Positions 41,997-49,836 of a stretch of DNA of 64,000 bases are shown one piece after another. The translations under genes were made by a program, and so were the position numbers. The notes under the pieces were generated by a model. The model was not told the DNA's origin, did no database searches, and saw nothing but the letters and a program-made list of their open reading frames with translations. The number at the start of each line of letters is the position of its first letter. The first letter of the stretch is position 1. Source of the DNA: RH-AL1 sp964247745 (GTDB lineage Bacteria > Pseudomonadota > Alphaproteobacteria > Rhizobiales > Beijerinckiaceae); the NCBI GenBank assembly GCA_964247745.1, contig CAXTVT010000004.1, positions 25,723 through 89,722 of the forward strand. The letters run 5' to 3'.

Positions 41997-43084
41997 GCGC
42001 CGACCGTCGCCATCACGTCGGCGTAGGCCGCGGCCATGCCCGCCGCCATCGCGCCGACGGAATAGACGCGCGCGCGCTCCTGCGCGGCCAGCCCCGCCGA
42101 CCGGCGCTGCGGCGGGTCGTCGATCAGCCGTTGGAGGCCGCCGGCGAGATCGGCCGGGTCGTCGACGTCGACGAAGAGCGCCGCCCCGTCCCACAATTCG
42201 CGCAGGCTCGGAATGTCGTTGAGCACGAGGGCGCAGCCGGCCTGCGCCGCTTCCAGAATGGCGAGGCCGAACGGCTCGTAGCGCGCCGGCGACACGAAGA
42301 TCGGCCGTAGGGCGAGATGGCGCCGGACACGCTCGCCCGGCCAATGCCCGGTCGCCCGCAACGCCGGGAAGCGCACGCGGCCGCCTTCCGGCTTGGCCGT
42401 GTCGCCCGCAGCCCGCACCGGCCAGGCGACGCGGGCGGCGGCGCGGTTCAGCGCCTGGACGTTCTTGCCCTCGTCCCAGAGACGGCCGGCGGCGAAGACC
42501 TCGTCGATCGGATCACCGCCCGAAACGGCGGCGGCTCCGCGACCGTTGTGCACGGTGCGCGGCAGATTGCGGAGCGCGTGGACCTCGCGCGTGACGGAAG
42601 CGAAGGCGGCCGTCGGCGCCACGGCGACATCGGCGGCGGCGAGACCGTCGCCGGTCATCGCGGCGCACCAGGCGAAGCGCTCCGGCAGCGCGGACCCGTG
42701 CACCGCCGCCCACCATGTCCCGATGCAGGAATGGTTGACCGCGACGGCGCGGCCGGGGAAGCGGGCGTCGGCGGCGAGCGCGGGCGTGTTGAGCTGCACG
42801 ATGTCGGCCCCGAACTGCCGGGCGAGGCGCGCCATCGCCTTGCCGGCGAGGCGCACCGCGTTGCGCCCGGAGGCCATCCACTCCAGCGGATGCCCGGTCT
42901 CGATCAGGTCGATTCGGCGTCGCATCGCCTCGACGCGCTGCTCGCTGCCCGGCCGTGGCCCGAGGGTCACGATCCGGACGACGGCGCCGGTCTCGACCAG
43001 TGCACCGGCGAGGTCCATCGTGTAGGTCCAGACCCCACCGACCGCGTCGGTGGTGATCAGGATGCGCGCGCCTTCGAGGCTCAC
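41993..43084 (-). CDS. Glycosyltransferase family 4, second copy in the cluster
   Basis: GTG 43084 overlaps the radical SAM gene stop. The 363-aa protein has the GT4 layout: ILITTDAVGGVWTYTMDLAG at the N-terminus, VAVNHSCIGTWWAAVHG, RLWDEGKNVQALNRAAARV and YEPFGLAILEAAQAGCALVL with the EX7E motif. It differs clearly from the GT4 at 25902. It is coupled on both sides to neighbouring genes. The opening pattern VGGVWTY is typical of GT4 enzymes in bacterial polysaccharide and glycoconjugate loci. Confidence 0.88.
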   Translation of the reverse strand: MSLEGARILITTDAVGGVWTYTMDLAGALVETGAVVRIVTLGPRPGSEQRVEAMRRRIDLIETGHPLEWMASGRNAVRLAGKAMARLARQFGADIVQLNTPALAADARFPGRAVAVNHSCIGTWWAAVHGSALPERFAWCAAMTGDGLAAADVAVAPTAAFASVTREVHALRNLPRTVHNGRGAAAVSGGDPIDEVFAAGRLWDEGKNVQALNRAAARVAWPVRAAGDTAKPEGGRVRFPALRATGHWPGERVRRHLALRPIFVSPARYEPFGLAILEAAQAGCALVLNDIPSLRELWDGAALFVDVDDPADLAGGLQRLIDDPPQRRSAGLAAQERARVYSVGAMAAGMAAAYADVMATVGA

Positions 43085-44367
43085 GCGCAGCAGGCTTCGA
43101 GCTGGTGCAGCGGCAGCGGCCGCCCGTCCTGGATGTCGCTGAAGCCGGCGAACTGCGCCAGGTAATAATCATGCGCTCGCTCCCACGCCCGCTCGTCGGG
43201 CATGCCCCACAGGCGCCGGTAGTCCGGCGAGCTGGGATAGGGATAGAGCGGCACGGGGTCGTTGGCCCACACACCGTGCGCATGCAGCCGGGCGCGCCAG
43301 GCCGCGACCATCTCGGCCTCGTCCGCGTGCGTCTCAATCAAGTTGGCCTGCACGAACGGCACCGACCGTTTGGCGTGGATCAGCCGCTCGGCCAGCTCGT
43401 CGGTGGTCATGCGGCAGCGCTTGTCGAGCGCGGCGCGACCGGCCTCGGTCAGGCTCTCGACGCCAGCCTCGATGGAGACGCAGCCGGCGCGCCCGAGCAG
43501 GTCGAGCATGTCGGGCTTCCACAGGTCGATGCGCGTCTGGATGCCGAAGCGCAGATCGCGCTCGCACAGGGCCTCCAACAACGGCGCGTTGGGCAGGAAG
43601 ATCTCGTCGATGAAATAGACGTAGGTGACGCCCTGCGCGATCAGCGCGTCGACCTCCTGCAGCAGCGGCGCCAGCGCGCGGCGGCGATAGCCATCGCGGA
43701 AGTCGATCTTCGCGCAGAAGGTGCAGTGATAGGGGCATCCGCGCGACGCCTCGACCTCGGCGCCCGGCCCGTCCGGCTCGCTGTCGAAGCGATGGTGATG
43801 GTGATGGTGGCGCGCGATCCAATCCGCCGGCCACGTGAGCGCCGGCTCGTCGACGAATGCTGTCGCGTGGGGCGCGCCCGTCACGACGATCTCGTCGCCG
43901 GACAGGAAGGCCAACGCCGGGATCGTCGCGAGCGTTTCGCCCGAGGCGAGGCGCGGAAGCAGCTCTTCCGGCTCGCCCCGGACGACGACGTCGCAGCCGA
44001 GCTTGCGCAGCGTGGTCTCCGGCGTCGCCGATCCGTGCGGCCCGATCGCCACGGTGCGGCCGCCGCGCCGGCCGAGAGCGTCGAGGAAACCGCGCGGCAC
44101 GCGCAGCTCCGGCGGGGCGCAGCGCCAGAACAGGTAGGAGGGCGCGGTGGTCACCACGCTCATGTCGGCGGAAAACGCGGCGACCGCGTCGGCCAGCTCC
44201 TCGTTCGAGCGGCCGCAAAGGTGACCGTCGAGCAGCAGCACCTCGTGCTCCGCGCGCTCCAGCCAGCTCTTGCCGTAGCCGAGCTCGAGCGGCAGGTGCG
44301 GAGCGCGGCAGCCGAAGTAGATGCTGCCCTCGAAGCTCCAGCTCGGGTTGACGAGCGCGACGCGCAT
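43081..44367 (-). CDS. B12-binding-domain radical SAM protein
   Basis: A 428-aa protein with an N-terminal cobalamin-binding domain (LLLDGHLCGRSNEELAD, matching DxHxxG at residues 47-52) and a radical SAM domain with the cluster motif CPYHCTFC (Cys211, 215, 218). Both cofactors appear bound. Such enzymes perform methylation or rearrangement of unactivated carbons. A natural run of six histidines (residues 187-192) sits in the linker between the domains. ATG 44367 overlaps the upstream stop. I recall this type as a marker of an uncharacterised conserved neighbourhood. Confidence 0.9.
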   Translation of the reverse strand: MRVALVNPSWSFEGSIYFGCRAPHLPLELGYGKSWLERAEHEVLLLDGHLCGRSNEELADAVAAFSADMSVVTTAPSYLFWRCAPPELRVPRGFLDALGRRGGRTVAIGPHGSATPETTLRKLGCDVVVRGEPEELLPRLASGETLATIPALAFLSGDEIVVTGAPHATAFVDEPALTWPADWIARHHHHHHRFDSEPDGPGAEVEASRGCPYHCTFCAKIDFRDGYRRRALAPLLQEVDALIAQGVTYVYFIDEIFLPNAPLLEALCERDLRFGIQTRIDLWKPDMLDLLGRAGCVSIEAGVESLTEAGRAALDKRCRMTTDELAERLIHAKRSVPFVQANLIETHADEAEMVAAWRARLHAHGVWANDPVPLYPYPSSPDYRRLWGMPDERAWERAHDYYLAQFAGFSDIQDGRPLPLHQLEACCA

Positions 44368-45431
44368 CACAGCGCCTCGGCGGCCACGCGAGCCGGCTGC
44401 GCGTGGCGGACCCAGGCGACGAGATCGGCGACGCCGTCGCGCCATGCCCGGGGCACCGGCAGCGCGAGCCGCTCGTCGATCCGGCGGCGATCGGAGACGT
44501 ACCAGCGCTGGTCGCCGGCACGCCAATCCTCGAACACGACGCGGGCCTTGGTGCCGAGCATCGTCTCGATATGGCGGATCAGCGCGATCAGGCTGACGGC
44601 GTTGCCGGGGCCGCCGCCGAGGTTGAAGGCCTCGCCCGAGACGCGGTCCAGCGTCGCCCACGCGGCCAGGTAGGCGTCGACGGCATCGTCGACGTGGAGG
44701 ATGTCGCGCACCTGATGGCCGTCGCCGAACAGCGTGATCGTCTCGTCGGCGAGCACGCGGCGGACGAAATGCGCCACCCAGCCCTGATCCTCGGTGCCCA
44801 TCTGGTGCGGCCCGTAGATGCAGCTCATCCGCATGACGCAGGTGCGCAGCCCGAAGCTGTGGGCGTAGTCGAGCACGTACTGGTCGGCGGCGCCCTTGGA
44901 GCAGCCGTAGGGTGTGTGGAACGACAGGCCGGCAGCCTCGCTGACGCCCGCCTGACGCAGCGCGGCGTCGCGCGGGAGGTAGGCGTCGTCGTCGTGCGTC
45001 AAGGCGACGTCGGCAAGGTCGCCATAGACCTTGTTGGTCGAGGCGAAGACGAGCGGCGCGTCGCGGTTGCCGCGTCGGAGCGCTTCGAGCAGGTCGATCG
45101 TGGCGGCGATGTTGATCGCGAAATCCTCCGCCGGATCGAGGAGGCTGGTGGTGACCGCCACCTGCGCGGCGAAATGGAAGACCGCCTTGGCCGAGCAGGC
45201 GGCGGCGGCGAGCCTGGCACGGTCGCGGATGTCGGCGACGTCGCAGGTCACCAGCGCGCCGTGCGCGTCGCGCAGCCATTCGAGATTGGCCGCGACGCCG
45301 GGCCGGGCGAGCGAATCGTAGACGTGCACGCGATGACCCTCGCGGCAGAGCCGGTCGACGAGATTGCAGCCGACGAAGCCTGCGCCGCCGGTGACGAGGA
45401 TGGAACGGGCGTCGTGCGCGCCGCCGCTCAT
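44367..45431 (-). CDS. NAD-dependent sugar epimerase/dehydratase (CDP-tyvelose epimerase-like)
   Basis: A 354-aa extended SDR protein. The Rossmann motif is SILVTGGAGFVGCNLVDRLC, the catalytic segment PLVFASTNKVYGD, and the YxxxK motif YGCSKGAADQYVLD. TNKVYGD and the later GTEDQGWVAHFVRRV resemble CDP-paratose/tyvelose 2-epimerases. The substrate would be a nucleotide sugar, but no nucleotidyltransferase lies in the cluster. ATG 45431 overlaps the stop of the upstream SDR gene. Confidence 0.87.
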   Translation of the reverse strand: MSGGAHDARSILVTGGAGFVGCNLVDRLCREGHRVHVYDSLARPGVAANLEWLRDAHGALVTCDVADIRDRARLAAAACSAKAVFHFAAQVAVTTSLLDPAEDFAINIAATIDLLEALRRGNRDAPLVFASTNKVYGDLADVALTHDDDAYLPRDAALRQAGVSEAAGLSFHTPYGCSKGAADQYVLDYAHSFGLRTCVMRMSCIYGPHQMGTEDQGWVAHFVRRVLADETITLFGDGHQVRDILHVDDAVDAYLAAWATLDRVSGEAFNLGGGPGNAVSLIALIRHIETMLGTKARVVFEDWRAGDQRWYVSDRRRIDERLALPVPRAWRDGVADLVAWVRHAQPARVAAEAL

Positions 45432-46543
45432 GCCACCAGCCCCCGGGACTCGAGTTCGCGGCGCGCCTCGGCGACGTGATCGTGCGCCTGCGCGTCGGCG
45501 ACGAAGGCGGCGAGCTCGGCGAGGCCCGCGGCGAAGTCCTTCCTCGGCGAGAAGCCCAGCGTCTGCCGCGCCTTCGTGATGTCGGCGAAGCAGTGCCGAA
45601 TGTCGCCGATGCGCGCCTTGTTGAGGATGTCGGGCTGCAGGTCGGGGCGGCCCATCGCCTGCGCGAAGGTCGTCGCGATGTCGAGGATCGAGCGCTCCTC
45701 GCCGCTGCCGATGTTGAACACGCCGCCCCTGGCGCGCGGCTCCTCCAGCGCGAGCATGAAGGCCTCCGCCACGTCCTCGACATGGACGAAGTCGCGGCGC
45801 TGGCGCCCATCCTCGAACAGCATCGTGGCGCTGCCGTTCAGCAGGCGCGAGGCGAAGATCGCCAGCACCCCGGTGTAGGGGTTCGAGAGAGCCTGGCCGG
45901 GTCCGTAGACGTTGAACAGCCGCAGCGCGACTCCCTCCATCCCGTAGGCCGCCGTCACGTTGAGGGTGAGACGCTCCTGCACGAACTTGGTGAGCGCGTA
46001 GACCGACGCGAGATTGGTGCGTTTCCACTCCGGCGTCGCGACCGGAACGAGGTCGCGGCCCTGCGCGTCGCGCGGATCCCACGACCCCTCGCCGAGGCCA
46101 CTCGGGTCGACGACGCGCTCGACGCCGTCCTCGATGCCGCCGTCGACGTTGCGATAGAGGCCTTCGCCATAGACGCTCATCGACGACGCGGTGACCAGCC
46201 GCTCGATCGGTTTCTCGACCAGGCACTGCATGAGCGCGGCGGTGCCGACGTCGTTGACCGAGACGTAGCGCTCCACCGCGTACATGCTCTGGCCGACGCC
46301 GACCTCGGCCGCGAGGTGGACCACCTTGTCGATCCCGGCGAGCGCCGTCCTGAGGCGATCGGTGTCGCGCACGTCGGCGCGGACCAGCTCGACCTCCCGG
46401 GGCAGGTTGGCCGGCCGATCGGCACCCCCGTGGACCTGTTCGATCAGCGAGTCGAGAACGCGCACCTCGCGACCGGCCGCGAGCAGGCGGCGCGCGACGT
46501 GGCAGCCGATGAACCCCGCTCCGCCGGTGATCAGAACCTTCAC
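45428..46543 (-). CDS. NAD-dependent sugar epimerase/dehydratase (GDP/dTDP-sugar type)
   Basis: A 371-aa extended SDR with KVLITGGAGFIGCHVARRLL, VVHLAAEVGVGQSMYAVERY, LVTASSMSVYGEG and YALTKFVQERL (YxxxK). GTG 46543 is chosen because GGAGG lies five bases upstream; the ATG at 46585 lacks a clear site and overlaps a palindrome. It is the first gene of the seven-gene coupled minus-strand unit that ends with the CgeB-like genes. It should modify a nucleotide sugar donor for the transferases. Confidence 0.87.
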   Translation of the reverse strand: MKVLITGGAGFIGCHVARRLLAAGREVRVLDSLIEQVHGGADRPANLPREVELVRADVRDTDRLRTALAGIDKVVHLAAEVGVGQSMYAVERYVSVNDVGTAALMQCLVEKPIERLVTASSMSVYGEGLYRNVDGGIEDGVERVVDPSGLGEGSWDPRDAQGRDLVPVATPEWKRTNLASVYALTKFVQERLTLNVTAAYGMEGVALRLFNVYGPGQALSNPYTGVLAIFASRLLNGSATMLFEDGRQRRDFVHVEDVAEAFMLALEEPRARGGVFNIGSGEERSILDIATTFAQAMGRPDLQPDILNKARIGDIRHCFADITKARQTLGFSPRKDFAAGLAELAAFVADAQAHDHVAEARRELESRGLVA

Positions 46544-46579
46544 GCCGCCTCCGTCTCGAACCCACGCAGGCGCATCCTG

Positions 46580-46599
46580 CTTCATCTAAGAAGATGAAG
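46580..46599. promoter_or_regulatory. Perfect 8-bp dyad upstream of the SDR unit
   Basis: CTTCATCT at 46580-46587 and AGATGAAG at 46592-46599 are exact inverted repeats around AAGA. The dyad is 37 bases before the chosen GTG start at 46543 and is AT-richer than its surroundings. It could be an operator or a 5'-leader hairpin. Confidence 0.45.
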
Positions 46600-46725
46600 C
46601 TCTACCATAAGTTTGTTCGATGGGTCGCCGCGCGGGTGTCGCGTCGGCCGCGGTGACGCGTCGCAGCCCGCCCGGCAAGCCGACCGCGCCGGCTGCACCA
46701 CGTTTCGAATGATCGAGACGAAAAC

Positions 46726-46802
46726 TGGCGCGCCCGAAGAGATTCGAACTCCTGACCCCCAGATTCGTAGTCTGGTGCTCTATCCAGCTGAGCTACGGGC
46801 GC
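46726..46802 (-). tRNA. tRNA-Arg (anticodon ACG)
   Basis: A 77-nt cloverleaf on the minus strand. The seven-base-pair acceptor stem pairs 46796-46802 with 46730-46736; the discriminator and CCA are encoded at 46726-46729. The anticodon ACG is at 46766-46768 (as CGT on the plus strand). ACG is normally edited to ICG and reads CGN codons. No repeat of its 3' end was noticed at the far side of the adjacent cluster. Confidence 0.95.
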
Positions 46803-47021
46803 CTGATCGGAAAGCGTGTCCACCCGTATCCGGGCGCGGTCGTTCCGACGGCGCAGCCATATCGGGTCGCCTGACGGGATACAAGGTCTTCGTTCGCGAC
46901 GCGCCCTCCTGCCGACGACGCGCCCTGCGGTCGACATCGTCCATCGCCGTGAATCTTCCTGTTTGCATCCGCGGGCGCGATGGGGCATAGACCGCTCCCG
47001 GCGGCGACGCCGTTCATGGAT

Positions 47022-47096
47022 GCGGGTGTAGCTCAGGGGTAGAGCACAACCTTGCCAAGGTTGGGGTCGAGGGTTCGAATCCCTTCGCCCGCTCCA
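47022..47096 (+). tRNA. tRNA-Gly (anticodon GCC)
   Basis: A 75-nt cloverleaf with encoded CCA at 47094-47096. The acceptor stem pairs 47022-47028 with 47086-47092, and the anticodon GCC is at 47054-47056 in the loop CTTGCCAAG. It reads GGC and GGU. Confidence 0.95.
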
Positions 47097-47550
47097 TAAC
47101 CTCTTATGAAAGACTGTAAATCCCGGAAGTCGTTGCGCGGAATGCGCAGCGGTACGTCCCGGGGCACCGTCTATCGATCGTCCCAGGTCCGCCGCCGACA
47201 CCTCCGCGACGGTCGTCCGCCGCCTGGAATGGTGTCCAGCGACCTCCACGACGAGAGTTCTCGCACCAGCACGCCCGCGGATCGCCACGGTCGCGTACCG
47301 CCCGGCGAACAGGGACCGACCACCAGGGCGGATCGCGCCAGGTCGGACGGAAGCTTGACCAGGGCTGGGAACGTCAGTCGCTCCGCCCGGACGGTCGCCG
47401 GTCCTCCGCCAAGCTCGAATGCCCGGATCGAAAGAGGCGGCCCGCCGCCCCGTGATTCGAGGCAACGAGACGATCCCATGGCGTGGCCGGAGGCGTCATC
47501 AAAGGTAAGCGCAACGCGCCTACAGCGGTCTGTCGCTGGAGGAATGACAA
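47097..47550. other. Intergenic region without a convincing gene
   Basis: The 454 bases between tRNA-Gly and the small exported gene have open frames on both strands, but these are Arg/Pro-rich shadows with no ribosome binding site or recognisable domain. No hairpin of note was seen. Confidence 0.5.
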
Positions 47551-47793
47551 ATGAAACGCACGTCCGTAGCAGCTGCTCTCGTCTTCGCGATCGCGCCTTT
47601 GGGCGGCGCCCTCGGTCAGACGACAGAGGGGGCGCAGCAGTCCTCGTCATCGAAGGGCGCGCCGATGTCGACCCCATCGACGACGCAAGCTCCGGTCGCC
47701 GCTGGCTCTACGCAAATGCACAGCGTCGCCACGCCGACGGAGCCGGCGAGAACTACGAAGACGGGCGGAAACACCAACGGCGGTGCCAACTAA
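47551..47793 (+). CDS. Small exported Ser/Thr-rich protein, 80 aa
   Basis: ATG 47551 follows GGAGGAATGACAA. The product has a signal peptide (VAAALVFAIAPLGGALGQ) and a disordered, Ser-, Thr- and Gly-rich mature part ending NTNGGAN with no cysteine. No domain is recognisable. The strong ribosome binding site and clean signal sequence argue that the gene is real despite its small size. Confidence 0.55.
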   Translation: MKRTSVAAALVFAIAPLGGALGQTTEGAQQSSSSKGAPMSTPSTTQAPVAAGSTQMHSVATPTEPARTTKTGGNTNGGAN

Positions 47794-47922
47794 GGCCTAG
47801 ACGCGCTGCGGCGGCGCGATGAACGGTATCGGTCCGCCGTCATCGGCTAGTCGGCGGAAGCACGCTGGCGTCGCTGCTGGTCTTCCGGCAAGAAAGTCGG
47901 GTCACAGCCCACGAGATCTCCC

Positions 47923-48312
47923 ATGCGCACCGCTCTGACCTCGAGACGGGGGAGGCTGGCGCCGCTCCTTCTCGCCGCGGCAGCCGCTTCCTCGCTCGTC
48001 ATCGGCACGGCTCGAGGAGCAATGCCGGTATATGTCGTCATCAACGTCGACGTAGCGCCAGACCACGCGGCGGAAGGGAGAGCCGTGCTCGTCGAGGAAG
48101 GTCGGCTCAGCCGAGACGATGCAGGCTTTCTCTCGTGGAAGCTGCTTCAGCGTCGCGACCGAGACAACCATCTTACCATCGTCGAAGCGTGGTCGAGCGA
48201 TGCCGACTTCGATCGGCACGTCGTGACGGATCATGCACGTTCGGCACGACAGAAACTCCAGCCGATCCTGGCCTCGCCATTCGATGAGCGCACCTTCACG
48301 GCGGTCGACTGA
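47923..48312 (+). CDS. Exported antibiotic-biosynthesis-monooxygenase-like (ABM) protein
   Basis: A 129-aa protein with an N-terminal signal peptide (PLLLAAAAASSLVIGTARGA) and a ferredoxin-like ABM domain: YVVINVDVAPDHAAEGRAVL, DDAGFLSWKLLQRRDRDNHL, TIVEAWSSDADFDRHV. ABM domains form dimers and include quinol monooxygenases, haem-degrading enzymes and others. Export to the periplasm is less common for this fold. It is convergent with the decarboxylase gene. Confidence 0.75.
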   Translation: MRTALTSRRGRLAPLLLAAAAASSLVIGTARGAMPVYVVINVDVAPDHAAEGRAVLVEEGRLSRDDAGFLSWKLLQRRDRDNHLTIVEAWSSDADFDRHVVTDHARSARQKLQPILASPFDERTFTAVD

Positions 48313-48354
48313 CGATCTCGTCCTGCTTGAAGACTACGGACAAACCCGCAACCG

Positions 48355-49818
48355 TCAGCTCCTCGCTTCGATACGCGCGACAGCCGCTTCGAGCAGCATC
48401 ATGAAATTGTCGATATCCGTGGAGTTCGTGCGGTGGTTGACGATAGCAGCTCTTATCGCAGTGACGCCTTCGAGCTTTGTCAGGGAGGGAGCTGCCTCTC
48501 CACGTTCCTGAAGATCCATGACGATGTCTTCGGCAAGCCGCAGGTGCTTGTTTTCACGAGGCGCGAAACAGACGATGTTGAGCTCGACCTCCGCGCAAAG
48601 GACGAACGAGGACGAGCGCTCGAGGAGATCGGCGAGGTAGCGAGCCATGCGACACGTTTGATCGATGCTCTCACCGAGGCGATCCATGCCGAAATGCTGG
48701 ATGGACATCCAGACCTTCAGTGCTCGGAAGCTGCGCGACAAGTCCATACCGAGGTCGCAAGGCCAGACCTCGCCGGCTGCGAGTCCCCGCGGCGTACGAG
48801 ACAAGTACGCCGCGTCGGCGGCAAAGGCGCGCCGGTGCGCTTCGGGGTCGCGCACCAGGAAGAAGCCGGCGTCGTAGGGCACGTGAAGCCATTTGTGGAA
48901 ATCGAAAGCGACGGAGTCGGCGAGTTCGAGACCAGCGAGCTTCGATCGTTGCCGTGGCGCCAGCGCGGCGAGCGCGCCGAAGGCACCGTCGACATGGAAC
49001 CACAGGCGCTCCGCTTCGGCGAGGGCGCCAAGCGAGGAAAGATCGTCGATCGCCCCGGTGTTCACCGTCCCGGCGGTCCCGATCACGAGGAAGGGGGTCA
49101 GACCGGCGCGCTTGTCGCGCGCGATGACGTCGCGCAGGGCATCGACCCGGATGCGCCGGTCGGCGCCGGTGGCGACGAGGCGAAGATTGTTCGATCCGAG
49201 CCCTGCGAGTTCCATCGCGCGACGCACGCAATCGTGCGCTTCGACCGACGCATAGGCGATGAGCGAACCGCCCGCGACACCGATTTCCCGCGCGCGAGTC
49301 AGCGCTTGGTTGCGCGCGATGATCAGGCATAGGAAGTTAGCGGCCGACGTCCCGGTAACGAAGAGACCGCTGGCGTCCAGCGGGAAGCCGAAAGCGCCCG
49401 CCATCCATCGAGCAATTTGACGCTCGACGTCGTGCGCGATCTGGTTGCGTCCACCACAATTCGCGTTGAGGCCGGCGGCGATCATCTCACCGACCATCCC
49501 GACGGGTGTGCCCGCTCCATGGACCCATCCCATGAAGAGCGGGTGCGTGTTGCCGACGACGTAGGGCTTGACGTGACGATGGACGTCTTCGAGCACGCTT
49601 GTCAGCGGCCGACCCGCGCGCGGTGCATCTCGCAGGAAAAGCGCCTTCGCCTCCTCCGACGCCGGCTGCCAAACGGCTTGTTCGCGGAGTTCGGCGAGAT
49701 GGTCGATTATGCTGTCGAGCGCACCGTGAGCGGCTGAACGAAAAGCCGCCCAGTCGTCCGGATCGAGGCTCCGTTCCGTTGACGGTGTGCCGCGATCTTC
49801 AGGGCGCGACGAGGTCAA
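48355..49818 (-). CDS. PLP-dependent group II amino acid decarboxylase
   Basis: A 487-aa enzyme of the aromatic-L-amino-acid/glutamate decarboxylase family. Signatures are NTHPLFMGWVHGAGTPVGM, VTGTSAANFLCLIIARNQA, VIGTAGTVNTGAIDDL, WFHVDGAFGALAAL and the PLP-lysine segment AFDFHKWLHVPYDAGF. It decarboxylates an L-amino acid or a related substrate. The start is TTG 49818, with GAGG eight bases upstream. It lies 18 bases after the ATP-grasp gene in a three-gene unit. The substrate cannot be read from the sequence. Confidence 0.88.
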   Translation of the reverse strand: MTSSRPEDRGTPSTERSLDPDDWAAFRSAAHGALDSIIDHLAELREQAVWQPASEEAKALFLRDAPRAGRPLTSVLEDVHRHVKPYVVGNTHPLFMGWVHGAGTPVGMVGEMIAAGLNANCGGRNQIAHDVERQIARWMAGAFGFPLDASGLFVTGTSAANFLCLIIARNQALTRAREIGVAGGSLIAYASVEAHDCVRRAMELAGLGSNNLRLVATGADRRIRVDALRDVIARDKRAGLTPFLVIGTAGTVNTGAIDDLSSLGALAEAERLWFHVDGAFGALAALAPRQRSKLAGLELADSVAFDFHKWLHVPYDAGFFLVRDPEAHRRAFAADAAYLSRTPRGLAAGEVWPCDLGMDLSRSFRALKVWMSIQHFGMDRLGESIDQTCRMARYLADLLERSSSFVLCAEVELNIVCFAPRENKHLRLAEDIVMDLQERGEAAPSLTKLEGVTAIRAAIVNHRTNSTDIDNFMMLLEAAVARIEARS

Positions 49819-49836
49819 GCGATCATCCTCGATCGC

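Noticed and set aside
43782..43812. The hexahistidine codons as a vector or cloning artefact
   Set aside because: The run is inside a continuous coding frame with mixed codons and normal flanking residues, so it is natural.
25181..47096. Genomic island integrated at tRNA-Arg or tRNA-Gly
   Set aside because: No integrase, transposase or repeat of a tRNA 3' end was found at the far side of the cluster, and its base composition resembles the rest of the window.
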